DNA of 64,000 nt from Streptomyces griseus. Lineage in GTDB: Bacteria; Actinomycetota; Actinomycetes; Streptomycetales; Streptomycetaceae. The notes beneath the pieces were generated by a model, which was given only the letters and a program-made list of their open reading frames with translations, searched no databases and had not been told where the DNA came from. The DNA lies in NCBI RefSeq assembly GCF_900460065.1, contig NZ_UAVD01000029.1, positions 372,001 to 436,000 on the forward strand, given 5' to 3'. Shown here in pieces: positions 27,601-34,163 of the stretch. The number at the start of each line of letters is the position of its first letter. Position 1 is the first letter of the stretch. The position numbers and the translations under genes are program-made.

Positions 27601-30600
27601 AGCAGAGCGCTCAGGAGGCGGGTGAAGTGTTCGACGAACCGCTCCGCCGTCGCCTTGTCGAAGAGGTCCTCGTCGTACTCCAGCTCACCCGTGATCCCCT
27701 GCGGGCGGCCTTCCTCGTCATGCTGCTCGGACAGGTCCCAGCTGAGGTCGAACTTGGAGCCCGTCCGGCCGACGGACATGGCGCGGCTGACCGAGAGACC
27801 GTCCAGGTGCGGGCGGGGCCCGGGTGTGTTGTTGAGGCTCAGCATCACCTGGAACAGCGGATGGCGGGCGAGCGAGCGCGGCGGCGCCAGCTCCTCGACG
27901 ATCCTTTCGAACGGGATGTCCTGGTGCGCGTAGGCCGCCAGGTCGGACTCCGACACCCGTCCCACGAGCGTACGGAACGACGGCGCGCCGGAGACGTCCG
28001 CCCGCAGGACCAGCGTGTTGACGAAGAAGCCGACGAGTTCGCCGAGAGCCTCGTCCGTACGTCCCGCAATCGGGGTGCCGATGGCGATGTCCTCACCCGC
28101 GCCCAGCCGCGACATCAGACCGGCGAGCGCGGCGTGCAGCGCCATGAAGGAACTCGCCTCGGACACCCTGGCCAGCTCGACCAGCATCCGGTGGACGTCT
28201 GGGGTGATCTGCACGGGCACGGCGCCGCCCCGGCCCGAAGGCCGCTCCGGACGCGGCCGGTCCGCCGGGAAGACCGACTCCTCCGGCAGCCCGGCCAGAG
28301 AGTCCGCCCAGGCGGACAGCTGGCGGCGGGCGAGGCTGTCCGGTGCGTCGGGTGCGCCGAGCAGGTCACGCTGCCACAGCGCGAAATCCGCGTACTGCAG
28401 GGGCAGCCGGTCCCAGCCGGGCGTTCGCCCGGCACGGCGTGCGCCGTAGGCGGCGGACAGGTCCCGCATGAGCGGTCCCATGGACCATCCGTCGGCGGCG
28501 ATGTGGTGCAAGGTCACGACAAGGACGTGGTCCTCGGCGTTCACGGAGAACAGCCGGGCGCGCAGCGGGATCTCGCGCTCCAGATCGAAGGGAACGCCGT
28601 CCGGGGCCGCCGGCTCACCGGCGGGCATCACGCGCAGCAGCGGACGCGGAATCCGCTGCGGCGGCAGAATGCGTTGGTGGGGGCCCTCCGGGGCGGCCGT
28701 CACGACCGTGCGCAGCGCCTCGTGCCGTTCCACGATGTCGCGCAGCGCCAGTTCCAGGGCGTCTCGGTCCAGAGGACCGCGCAGGCGCAGAGCCACCGGC
28801 AGATGGTAGGAGGTGCCCGCGTCGCCCAGGCTCTCCAGGAGCCACAGACGCTGCTGCCCGAACGACAGCGGGATCCGCTCGGGGCGTGGGACGAATGCCG
28901 CCACCGGACGCCGGGCCGCGCCCGCCTCGCCCAGTGCGGCCACCAGCCCGGCCGGGGTGGGCGCGGCGAAGAGGGCACTGATCGGAATTTCCACGCCGAA
29001 CTCACCGCGGATCCGGCCGATCAGCAGCATCGCCAGCAAGGAGTGCCCGCCCAAGGTGAAGAAGTCGTCGTCCCGGCCGACCCGAGTCACCCCCAGGCAC
29101 GCGGCGAACACCGCGCACATCCGGGCCTCCTGAGCGGAGCGCGGTGTGCCGCCGTCGGAGGCGACCGGCACGGCCGGAGGCAGAGCCGCCACGTCGAGCT
29201 TCCCGTTGGGGGTGAGAGGAAGCCGCTCCACCGTCGCCCAGGCGGTCGGAACCAACGGTCCGGGCAGCAGAGCGGCGACCGTGTCGCGTGCCTGGGCATG
29301 GGCGGGGGCATCGGGACCGGCCACGAGGAAAGCAGCGAGACGTTCGGGTCCGTCGGGCGCGGTCGTCAGAGCGACAGCGGCGTCGTCGACGCCGGGAAGG
29401 GAGCGCAGTGCGGCCTCGATCTCCCCGGTCTCCACCCGTACGCCCCGCACCTTGATCTGCCGGTCACTGCGTCCGAGGAACTCCAGGGAACCGTCGGCGT
29501 CCCACCGCGCGAGGTCACCGGTGCGATACATCCGTGCCCCCGGAACTCCGAAGGGATCGGGCATGAAGCGCTCCGCGGTGAGCCCTGGCCGCCCCGCGTA
29601 ACCGCGGGCCAGGCCCTCACCCGCGAGATACAGCTCGCCCACCGACCCGCGCGGCAACGGGTGCAGTGACGGGTCCAGCACGTAGGCCCCGGCTCCGGCC
29701 ACCGGACGTCCGATCACCGGCGAGCGGCCGGTGATCCTGGCGGTCACGGCGTTGACGGTGGTCTCGGTGGGGCCGTAGAAGTTGAACACCAGCAGGTCGG
29801 GATCGGCTGCCAGCTCCTCCCACAGCCCCTCGTCGACCGGTTCGCCGCCCAGGGCGATGACGCGTGGCCGGTGGGTCCCCGAGGCGAGCAGGCCCGCGGT
29901 CATCATCTGCCGCAGATAGGTGGGGGTCGTCTCGATCGCGTCGATGCGGTGGTCGACGAGGTACCGCACCAGGGCCTGGGGGTCGCGGCGCACATCGTCC
30001 GCGATCACGTGCAGCTCGTGTCCGGCGACCATCCACAGAACCGGGTCCCAGGAGGCGTCGAAGGAGGTCGCGGCGCTCAGGGCCACGCGCAGCCGTCGTT
30101 CCAGGGCTTCCTCGGCCAGGTGGTGGGCTTCCCGCCGGTGGTGTTCCAGGAGGTTGCTCAGCGACCGGTGCTCGACGACCACACCCTTGGGCCTGCCGGT
30201 GGAACCGGAGGTGTAGATGACGTAGGCGGCGTCGTGGAGCTCGGGCCCGGGGACCCCGACAGGTTCAACCGTGCCGAGCTGGACCGTACCCGGGTCGACA
30301 CGGGGGATCGAGGCGTGAGGATCGATGGTGTGCGCCGATGACGCGGTCGCCACCAGCGCCACCGGCTGTGAGTCCTCGATCATGAAGGCGAGCCGGTCCA
30401 CCGGATAGGAGGGGTCCAACGGCAGGTAGGCCGCCCCCGTCCGCATCACGGCGAGTATCGCCACCACCAGGTCGATCGATCGGGGCAGGCCCACCGCGAC
30501 GCGGGTGCCCGGGCGGGCGCGCCGGGCGCTGAGCTCGGCCGCCAGGGCCTTGACCCGCCGGTTGAGTTCGTCGAAGGTGAGCGTCGCGCCGTCGCAGACG

Positions 30601-32060
30601 ACGGCGGTGCGGTGCGGGGTCTCCCGCGCCTGCCGGTCGAAGAGTTCGGACAGGGGAGCCGGTATCGCCGCGTCATCGCTCGACGGCCGGGCGGCCCCGA
30701 GGCCGAGGACCTGGCGCTGTTCGTCCTCGTCGACAGGGCTCAGAGCCCCGATGCTGCGCTCCGGGTCCGCCACGAACGCGTCGAGCACGCGGCAGAGCCG
30801 CTCGTGCGGCCCCACCAGGTCCTGTCGGCCGTAGAGCTGCGCGTTGCCCAGCAGGTCGATGTCCAGGCCGCCGTCACCGAAGGAGGCGTGCACCGCCACC
30901 GCCAGATCTTCGACCGGGCCGATCGACAGGTTGTGCAGGGTGGCCCGGTGGGCTCCGAAACGCAGGGTGTCGTCGAAGGCGAGGATGTTGACGGACGGCC
31001 CGGTCAGCGGAGCCCGGGTTCCGGTCAGCCCCGACTGGTGGCGCAGAGCCTCCGCAGGCCTGCGCTGGTGCCGGAGTACCGACCTCGCCTCAGCGGAGGC
31101 CCGCCGGGCCAGATCGCTCACGCGGTCGGAGGGGGAGACGGAGAGCCGCATCGGCAGGATCGAGCTGAGCATGGTGGGCGTGGACCGCGCGGCCGGAGTG
31201 CGGCGACCGGTGACGGGCAGGCCGAGCACGACCTCGCCGAGCCCCTTCTCCCGGTGCAGGCACAGCGCCAGCGCCGCCATGACGAACGTCGGCCACCCGG
31301 TCCCGGCCCGCTTGGCCGCTGCCTTGAGCCGGTCAGTCTCCACCCGGCTGTAGACGCGCCGCACCGACACCGTCCCGTACGTCTTCCCGTCGCCGGCCCC
31401 CGCCGGGGCCTCGGGCGGGTGGGCTCCGGCGAGGTGCGCCGTCCAGAACCGCTCGTCCTCCACGGCCTGTTCGGAGGCCAGGTAGGCGTCCTCCTCCTCG
31501 ATGATCGTTGCGAGGGAAGCCGCGGGACGGTGCTCGGGCAATGTGCCCGGCGTGAGCGCGAGCGCGGTGTAGACCTCGGCGATCCGGGAGAGAGCCAGGA
31601 CCGCGGCGTAGCCGTCGAGCGCCACGTGGTGGACCTGCTGGTGAAAGAGGTGGTGCGAGGGAGAGAGACGGTAGAGGGTGACCCGGACCAGAGGGCCCGC
31701 CGACAGATCGGCGGGCTCCGCCAGGCAGAGCCGCATGCGCCGTAGAGCCTCGCCGTACGGGTCTTCCTCGTCGGAGAGGTCCACCAACGGCACGGTCAGC
31801 GCGGCACGTTCCTCCACCCGCTGGAAGGGAACCCCGTTCAGCTCGCCGAAAGTGCTGCGCAGGGCTTCCATCTCTCTCGCGGTGCGGTTGACGGCCCGGC
31901 TCAGGAGCCCGGCGTCGACCGGGCCTTTGATGTCCGCGTACTCAGCGATGTTGTACGAGGGGTCCGACGGGGCGAGCCGTTGCGCGAACCAGACTCCCCG
32001 CTGAGCGGCGGTCAGGCGCACGGTGCCCGCCGGAGTTCCGTTGTGGGGTACGTCGGTCAC
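21627..32060 (-). CDS. Trimodular non-ribosomal peptide synthetase (C-A-T-C-A-T-C-A-T-TE)
   Basis: This 3477-aa NRPS has a starter-like C domain (HHVALDG near residue 145), A1 (YTSGSTGRPKG near 615) and T1 (LGGHSLL near 1002). C2 (HHIAADG near 1183), A2 (near 1677) and T2 (near 2070) follow, then C3 (near 2257), A3 (near 2748), T3 (near 3162) and a type I thioesterase (GWSFGGN near 3290). There are no epimerisation, methylation or oxidation domains. The C1 N-terminus (LTAAQRGVWFAQRLAP, YNIAEYADIKGPVD) resembles DhbF-type starter C domains that accept an aryl or acyl starter. The three A pockets are nearly the same, around FDASWDPVLW, FDASLDPLLW and FDAAWDPVLW, with a Glu at the position equivalent to GrsA 278. 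This suggests one similar, perhaps basic, amino acid in all modules. It starts an operon with mbtH and an exporter. Confidence 0.96.
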   Translation of the reverse strand: MTDVPHNGTPAGTVRLTAAQRGVWFAQRLAPSDPSYNIAEYADIKGPVDAGLLSRAVNRTAREMEALRSTFGELNGVPFQRVEERAALTVPLVDLSDEEDPYGEALRRMRLCLAEPADLSAGPLVRVTLYRLSPSHHLFHQQVHHVALDGYAAVLALSRIAEVYTALALTPGTLPEHRPAASLATIIEEEDAYLASEQAVEDERFWTAHLAGAHPPEAPAGAGDGKTYGTVSVRRVYSRVETDRLKAAAKRAGTGWPTFVMAALALCLHREKGLGEVVLGLPVTGRRTPAARSTPTMLSSILPMRLSVSPSDRVSDLARRASAEARSVLRHQRRPAEALRHQSGLTGTRAPLTGPSVNILAFDDTLRFGAHRATLHNLSIGPVEDLAVAVHASFGDGGLDIDLLGNAQLYGRQDLVGPHERLCRVLDAFVADPERSIGALSPVDEDEQRQVLGLGAARPSSDDAAIPAPLSELFDRQARETPHRTAVVCDGATLTFDELNRRVKALAAELSARRARPGTRVAVGLPRSIDLVVAILAVMRTGAAYLPLDPSYPVDRLAFMIEDSQPVALVATASSAHTIDPHASIPRVDPGTVQLGTVEPVGVPGPELHDAAYVIYTSGSTGRPKGVVVEHRSLSNLLEHHRREAHHLAEEALERRLRVALSAATSFDASWDPVLWMVAGHELHVIADDVRRDPQALVRYLVDHRIDAIETTPTYLRQMMTAGLLASGTHRPRVIALGGEPVDEGLWEELAADPDLLVFNFYGPTETTVNAVTARITGRSPVIGRPVAGAGAYVLDPSLHPLPRGSVGELYLAGEGLARGYAGRPGLTAERFMPDPFGVPGARMYRTGDLARWDADGSLEFLGRSDRQIKVRGVRVETGEIEAALRSLPGVDDAAVALTTAPDGPERLAAFLVAGPDAPAHAQARDTVAALLPGPLVPTAWATVERLPLTPNGKLDVAALPPAVPVASDGGTPRSAQEARMCAVFAACLGVTRVGRDDDFFTLGGHSLLAMLLIGRIRGEFGVEIPISALFAAPTPAGLVAALGEAGAARRPVAAFVPRPERIPLSFGQQRLWLLESLGDAGTSYHLPVALRLRGPLDRDALELALRDIVERHEALRTVVTAAPEGPHQRILPPQRIPRPLLRVMPAGEPAAPDGVPFDLEREIPLRARLFSVNAEDHVLVVTLHHIAADGWSMGPLMRDLSAAYGARRAGRTPGWDRLPLQYADFALWQRDLLGAPDAPDSLARRQLSAWADSLAGLPEESVFPADRPRPERPSGRGGAVPVQITPDVHRMLVELARVSEASSFMALHAALAGLMSRLGAGEDIAIGTPIAGRTDEALGELVGFFVNTLVLRADVSGAPSFRTLVGRVSESDLAAYAHQDIPFERIVEELAPPRSLARHPLFQVMLSLNNTPGPRPHLDGLSVSRAMSVGRTGSKFDLSWDLSEQHDEEGRPQGITGELEYDEDLFDKATAERFVEHFTRLLSALLSEPDRPVADLDFLTPAQRAAALDELPRTTTRPLSATTVAVGGDWTVLDVLATRAAVQPDRTAVVADDSRLTFGELRLRTDRLAASLVDRGVGPGDRVAVALPRTSLAVVALLGILRAGAVYVPLDTAQPAARSELVIDTAAPRLVLATSATSAVLPDTVDVVLLDGAGQEAALPAAGLPAPPRGRDAAYVLYTSGSTGLPKGVVVEHHSLAALLAHHRDRLMGPAEAANNGLPLRVAHTAAMTFDASLDPLLWMIAGHELHLVDDTTRRDPEALTALLHERAIDVVETTPSYLEQLRACGLFAPGRPRPRVLALGGEAIPPPLWRELAGLSDVTVWNLYGPTETTVDSVMGRVLPGVRPHLGHPVTGARVLDRRLRPVAPGVTGELYVSGPGVARGYEGRSAATAERFLPDPHGVPGSRMYRTGDLVRRVEGRLEYLGRADGQIKIRGFRVETGEVASALDAHEDIARSAVAVRSDAGSGEAQLVGWVVPAGHRDLSPRELRSFVARRLPAHMVPSLIVPVDSLPLTAHGKVDFSALPSAAPAGSPEETGRAPRSAPEEILCALFAESLGHEQVSPDDDFFELGGHSLLATRLVGRIRSAFGVELPVRALFESTTPAGLTERLAKAGGSARPALRRTRHTEQPPLSPAQERLWFLHQLDPRAAAYHMAFTVRLTGALDQNALRSALGDVLTRHESLRTVIEPAGGRPCQRILAPGDARPELPLVTVVDETHLGGALREAAAEPFDLERDVPLRPVLFRSAADRHTLLVTVHHIAADGWSMGPLAQDLAGAYAARTAGRAPSWNPLPVQYADYTRWQRDLLGDFTDPTSTASAQLAYWEDRLSAAPEETALTADRPRPASPSGLGGTVAVRVPEETMAGVARLAKSTASSTFMVLHAALAALLHRMGGDSDVLIGTPVAGRTDEALDPLVGFFVNTLALRTDLGGNPDFTELLSRVRETDLAAYAHQELPFERLVEAVRPTRSLSRHPIFQVMLTLNNHRPPRLDLPGLQARLEAVDTGGAKFDLSFSFTERASATGDGSCLDGTLEYSRDLFDADTAVRIAERFALLLADAVGDPGTAIGDLPLVGAEEQRRLLAIGESRGPSMADPTLFTTVLDRFAATVASARSGDIAVTAPDGSLSFTELDARSERIAEVLLQAGAGQRDPVAVLLPRSADSIAALLGVLKAGAVYVPVDGSLPQGRIDAVLADAHPHTVLTADGTHDLARGHGRRLNLYSPECAATLSDGPAPVREQKRPGPGEPAYLLHTSGSTGRPKGVLVGHGSLARLLEHHRRRVFAPAVRAAGKPQLNIALTAALSFDAAWDPVLWMIDGHRLHVLDDLTRRDPEALVHAARVHGFDVLESTPTHVRQLLDAGLFSEDGPAPSVIALGGEAVPAALWDDLRSQPGLTAWNFYGPTEATVDTLTADLRAADRPVLGSPVDGTSVRLLDDRLRPVPVGVAGELYLAGDSLALGYQGQPAETATRFVPDPHGPSGARMYRTGDRAVRRSDDALEFVGRADGQVKVRGFRVEPEGVAAVLTEHADAAQAAVVAHGEGPGGSRLAAYIVLTERSAAPARTAPKGPADASRSEADRLNAIREYAAARLPAYMVPSGWVALDAIPLTPNGKLDRAALPAPRADAGNGRSPRNPREDVLCTLFAETLELERVLIDDDFFELGGHSLLAAGLIRRIRDALGVDVSIRSLFEAPTVAALAERIGAGVQDNPLATLLPLRTRGTLPPLFCVHPAGGLAWAYAGLLPHLENDRPLYGLQTPNLDGTRPFPDSIEAMAAVYVAELRAVQPHGPYHLFGWSFGGNVVQEVAVQLQEAGEEVALLTILDAFPLAPLDDLDRASRDTVFRALLSNMGVGQEALAGDGPVEAGDVRDQFRANGSPLGALEPATIDAMVDNFAGQARLMRRYTPRVFHGPALFFTAAEGRPADTFDLSLWNPYITGPIENHDVACAHAQMMQPAAREQIGTTVTAVLTAYQHTERGDLS

Positions 32061-32533
32061 GCGAATTCACCTCGGTGGGGGATGCCTGCGACGTCAGCGC
32101 CGGGGCGCGGGTACGGCAGGGCGGAACTTGACGGGAGGGGGAGACGACGGCTGTCGTCGGCGGGGGTGGCCGATGCGCGTCTATACGTGTGTCAGCACGT
32201 CGGCTGAGGCACTTGCCGGGCATTGAACTCCTGCGCATCGCGAACGTGAAGCATTCACTTTGATGGGCTGATGCACACAGACCGCCTCCTCGGAGCTGAC
32301 ATCACCCCAAGTGGGCTGTCACACAAGTGATTCGAAGTCACAGCAGCCTCGGATTGCCCAAGTGACGCACGACACGTCGCGGCGGACGCTTTTTGCAGTT
32401 CGCTGGCGCGTATGAGCCAAACGCCTGGCGGATATACGCCCACGGCCCATCCGGAAGGCGGTGTCGCACCGAAGAAGGCAGTGTCCGGACGTCTCTCCGG
32501 ATCTTTTGTTCCCCATCAGAATTGGAGAACCCT
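32061..32533. promoter_or_regulatory. Divergent promoter region between the NRPS operon and the secreted peptide gene
   Basis: These 473 bases are less GC-rich than the flanking genes (for example aacgtgaagcattcactttg near 32245 and acaagtgattcgaagtcaca near 32324). They should hold both divergent promoters. Related CAAGTGA words occur at 32325 and 32360. No riboswitch or long dyad is evident. Confidence 0.5.
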
Positions 32534-32842
32534 GTGAAACTTCCCGTACCCGCTCTGCGCCGGCAGTTCGTAGGAGCCCTGGTCGGTGCCACGCTGCTGG
32601 CGGCCGCCCCTGTGGCATCTGCGGCCCCCTCTCCCCAGGCCGTCCCCCGCCAGGCCCAGGCCGTGCCCGGCGAGGCGGCCGCACCTGGACCGGCCGCCTT
32701 CTACCGCGGCATACAAGGAGGGAACCTCTGCCTGTTGGCTCGCTGCACGGTCGGCGACTCCGGAACCGGAGGTCACCCCGGCCCCAGTAACACCCAGGGA
32801 TTCAACCTCTGCCTGCTCGCCTTGTGCACCGTGCGCCCCTGA
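32534..32842 (+). CDS. Small secreted protein with twin NLCLLxxCTV repeats
   Basis: This is a 102-aa protein from GTG 32534, with ggagaa eight bases upstream. A Sec-type signal peptide (residues 1-30, basic RRQF, hydrophobic VGALVGATLLAAAPVASA) is followed by a Pro/Ala/Gln-rich linker. Two copies of a Cys motif follow: NLCLLARCTV (64-73) and NLCLLALCTV (91-100), 27 residues apart and separated by a Gly/Pro/Ser-rich spacer, the second almost at the C-terminus. Each has a C-x4-C pair that could form a disulfide or be modified. I do not recognise the family. It could be a structural surface peptide or a RiPP-like precursor, although an obvious modifying enzyme is not adjacent. It is divergent from the NRPS operon and ends at a strong hairpin. 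Confidence 0.75.
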   Translation: MKLPVPALRRQFVGALVGATLLAAAPVASAAPSPQAVPRQAQAVPGEAAAPGPAAFYRGIQGGNLCLLARCTVGDSGTGGHPGPSNTQGFNLCLLALCTVRP

Positions 32843-32860
32843 GCGGCGCCGGGCATGATG

Positions 32861-32895
32861 AGGGCCCCGAGTCGGTGAAGATGACTCGGGGCCCT
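32861..32895. terminator. Bidirectional terminator hairpin
   Basis: A perfect 13-bp stem (agggccccgagtc at 32861-32873, gactcggggccct at 32883-32895) with a 9-base loop lies between the secreted peptide gene and the convergent fasciclin gene. Confidence 0.8.
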
Positions 32896-32930
32896 GCCCG
32901 TTCGAGGTCTCCCTCGCCGTGCTGTGTGCG

Positions 32931-33578
32931 TCAGCTCTTGGGCATGAGGACGGTGTCGACGATGTGGACGGTGGCGTTGGCGGTGGGGACGTTGCCGCAG
33001 ACGACCTTCGAGGTGTCGTTGACGGTGTAGTTCTCGCCGGAGCCCTTGGTGGTGAGGGGGGACTTCTGGAGGGTGTCGTAGGTGCCGCTCTCCAGCTGCA
33101 TGGGGGAGAGCTTCTCGCCGACGACGTGGTAGGTGAGGATGCTGGTGAGCATCTCCTTGTCGGCCAGGACCTTGTCGAGGTCGGCCTTGGGGATCTTGGC
33201 GAAGGCGTCGTTGGTCGGCGCGAACACCGTGATGTTCTGGGCGTTGTTGAGGGTGTCGACGAGGCCGGCCTTCTTCACCGCGGTGACCAGGGTGGACAGG
33301 TCCGGGTTGTTGGAGGCCGCGGTGGCGACCGGGTCCTGGGCCATGCCGTCGAAGGAGCCCGCACCGTCCTTCGGGACGGAGGCGCAGGCCGGTCCGAACG
33401 GACCGTCCGCAGGGGTGCCTTCGGCCGGTGCGCTGGACTTCTCCTCCGCGGGGGCGGAGCTCGCGGCCTTGTCGGCGGTGTCGGACGAACCGCCGCCCCC
33501 GCAGGCGCTCAGGGCGAGGGGGAGGACGGTCGCCGCGGTGAGGGCGAGGGCGGCGCGGCGGTAACGGAAGGCAGTCAC
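32931..33578 (-). CDS. Fasciclin (FAS1) domain lipoprotein
   Basis: This is a 215-aa protein from GTG 33578 (VTAFRYRRAALALTAAT), supported by gcaggag upstream. The lipobox LPLALSAC is followed by a Gly/Ser/Ala/Glu-rich linker. A single FAS1 domain (about residues 75-214) contains NITVFAPTNDAFAKIP and TYHVVGEKLSPMQLE, and ends ATVHIVDTVLMPKS. FAS1 lipoproteins are surface adhesion or interaction proteins, similar to mycobacterial MPT70/83. Location is the outer face of the membrane. Confidence 0.94.
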   Translation of the reverse strand: MTAFRYRRAALALTAATVLPLALSACGGGGSSDTADKAASSAPAEEKSSAPAEGTPADGPFGPACASVPKDGAGSFDGMAQDPVATAASNNPDLSTLVTAVKKAGLVDTLNNAQNITVFAPTNDAFAKIPKADLDKVLADKEMLTSILTYHVVGEKLSPMQLESGTYDTLQKSPLTTKGSGENYTVNDTSKVVCGNVPTANATVHIVDTVLMPKS

Positions 33579-34163
33579 GGAATATCTCCTGCGTGTTCGG
33601 TTGGTAGCACTGCGTGTTCGACGACAGGTAGGAATCGGCACCGTGTCCGGCAGTGCTGACTTCAGTTCAGGTGTCACCCCGGTGCGGGGCGACTCGGGTC
33701 AGAGCGCTCGTCCGCGAGGCGGGTCGGGGGCGACGTCCGCAGTGCGGCGGATCGGTTGGGTGGCTCTGATCGTCATGTCTGCTGTTCGGAGCCGCCGCGA
33801 AGACGGATTGGTCGGAAGGCAGGAAACTTCATCCGGTCGCACCCTGGCGTCTGATCGTCCGCTCGGAGGTTAGCCCGACCGGGTGTTGTGCAGGCATTGA
33901 CCAATCCGGCGTCCTGGCGGTGGCGAATACCCGATGTGAGCGGCTGTTAGGAGGAAGCACCGCACACGCCGAGGTTTCCATCGGGGATGGAACCTCACCT
34001 GTCTCCCACGGTGGTAAGGCCCGCGGGAGACAGCTGTCGCGGGGCGTCACTCTCCTGGGCGCCCCGCGACAGGCATCCGAGACATGGTGGCGTGCCCCTC
34101 GCTTCGCACAGGCCGTTCGTGTTCTCGGCACCGCGGGTTGCCCGGTGCGACGATCCACAGGAA
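33579..34163. other. 585-base region with a triple hairpin and no gene
   Basis: This region lies upstream of the fasciclin gene and downstream of the NicO gene, both leftward. It contains the three contiguous hairpins listed at 33971-34072. No coding frame has family character. Confidence 0.5.
33971..34072. ncRNA. Three contiguous hairpins (structured RNA or tandem terminator candidate)
   Basis: Hairpin A is at 33971-33996 (gaggtttccatc / gatggaacctc, 3-base loop, one bulge). Hairpin B is at 33999-34033 (ctgtctccc / gggagacag, perfect 9 bp, 17-base loop). Hairpin C abuts it at 34034-34072 (ctgtcgcggggcg / cgccccgcgacag, perfect 13 bp, 13-base loop). On the minus strand C comes first and could terminate the DUF4331-TPR-NicO operon. 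On the plus strand C comes last, like the terminator of a small RNA. The stems of B and C share the CTGTC terminus. Confidence 0.5.

Noticed and set aside
21627..32060. bldA-dependent TTA codons in the NRPS
   Set aside because: The few taa triplets I checked on the plus strand (27191, 26777) are out of frame. I did not check every position.
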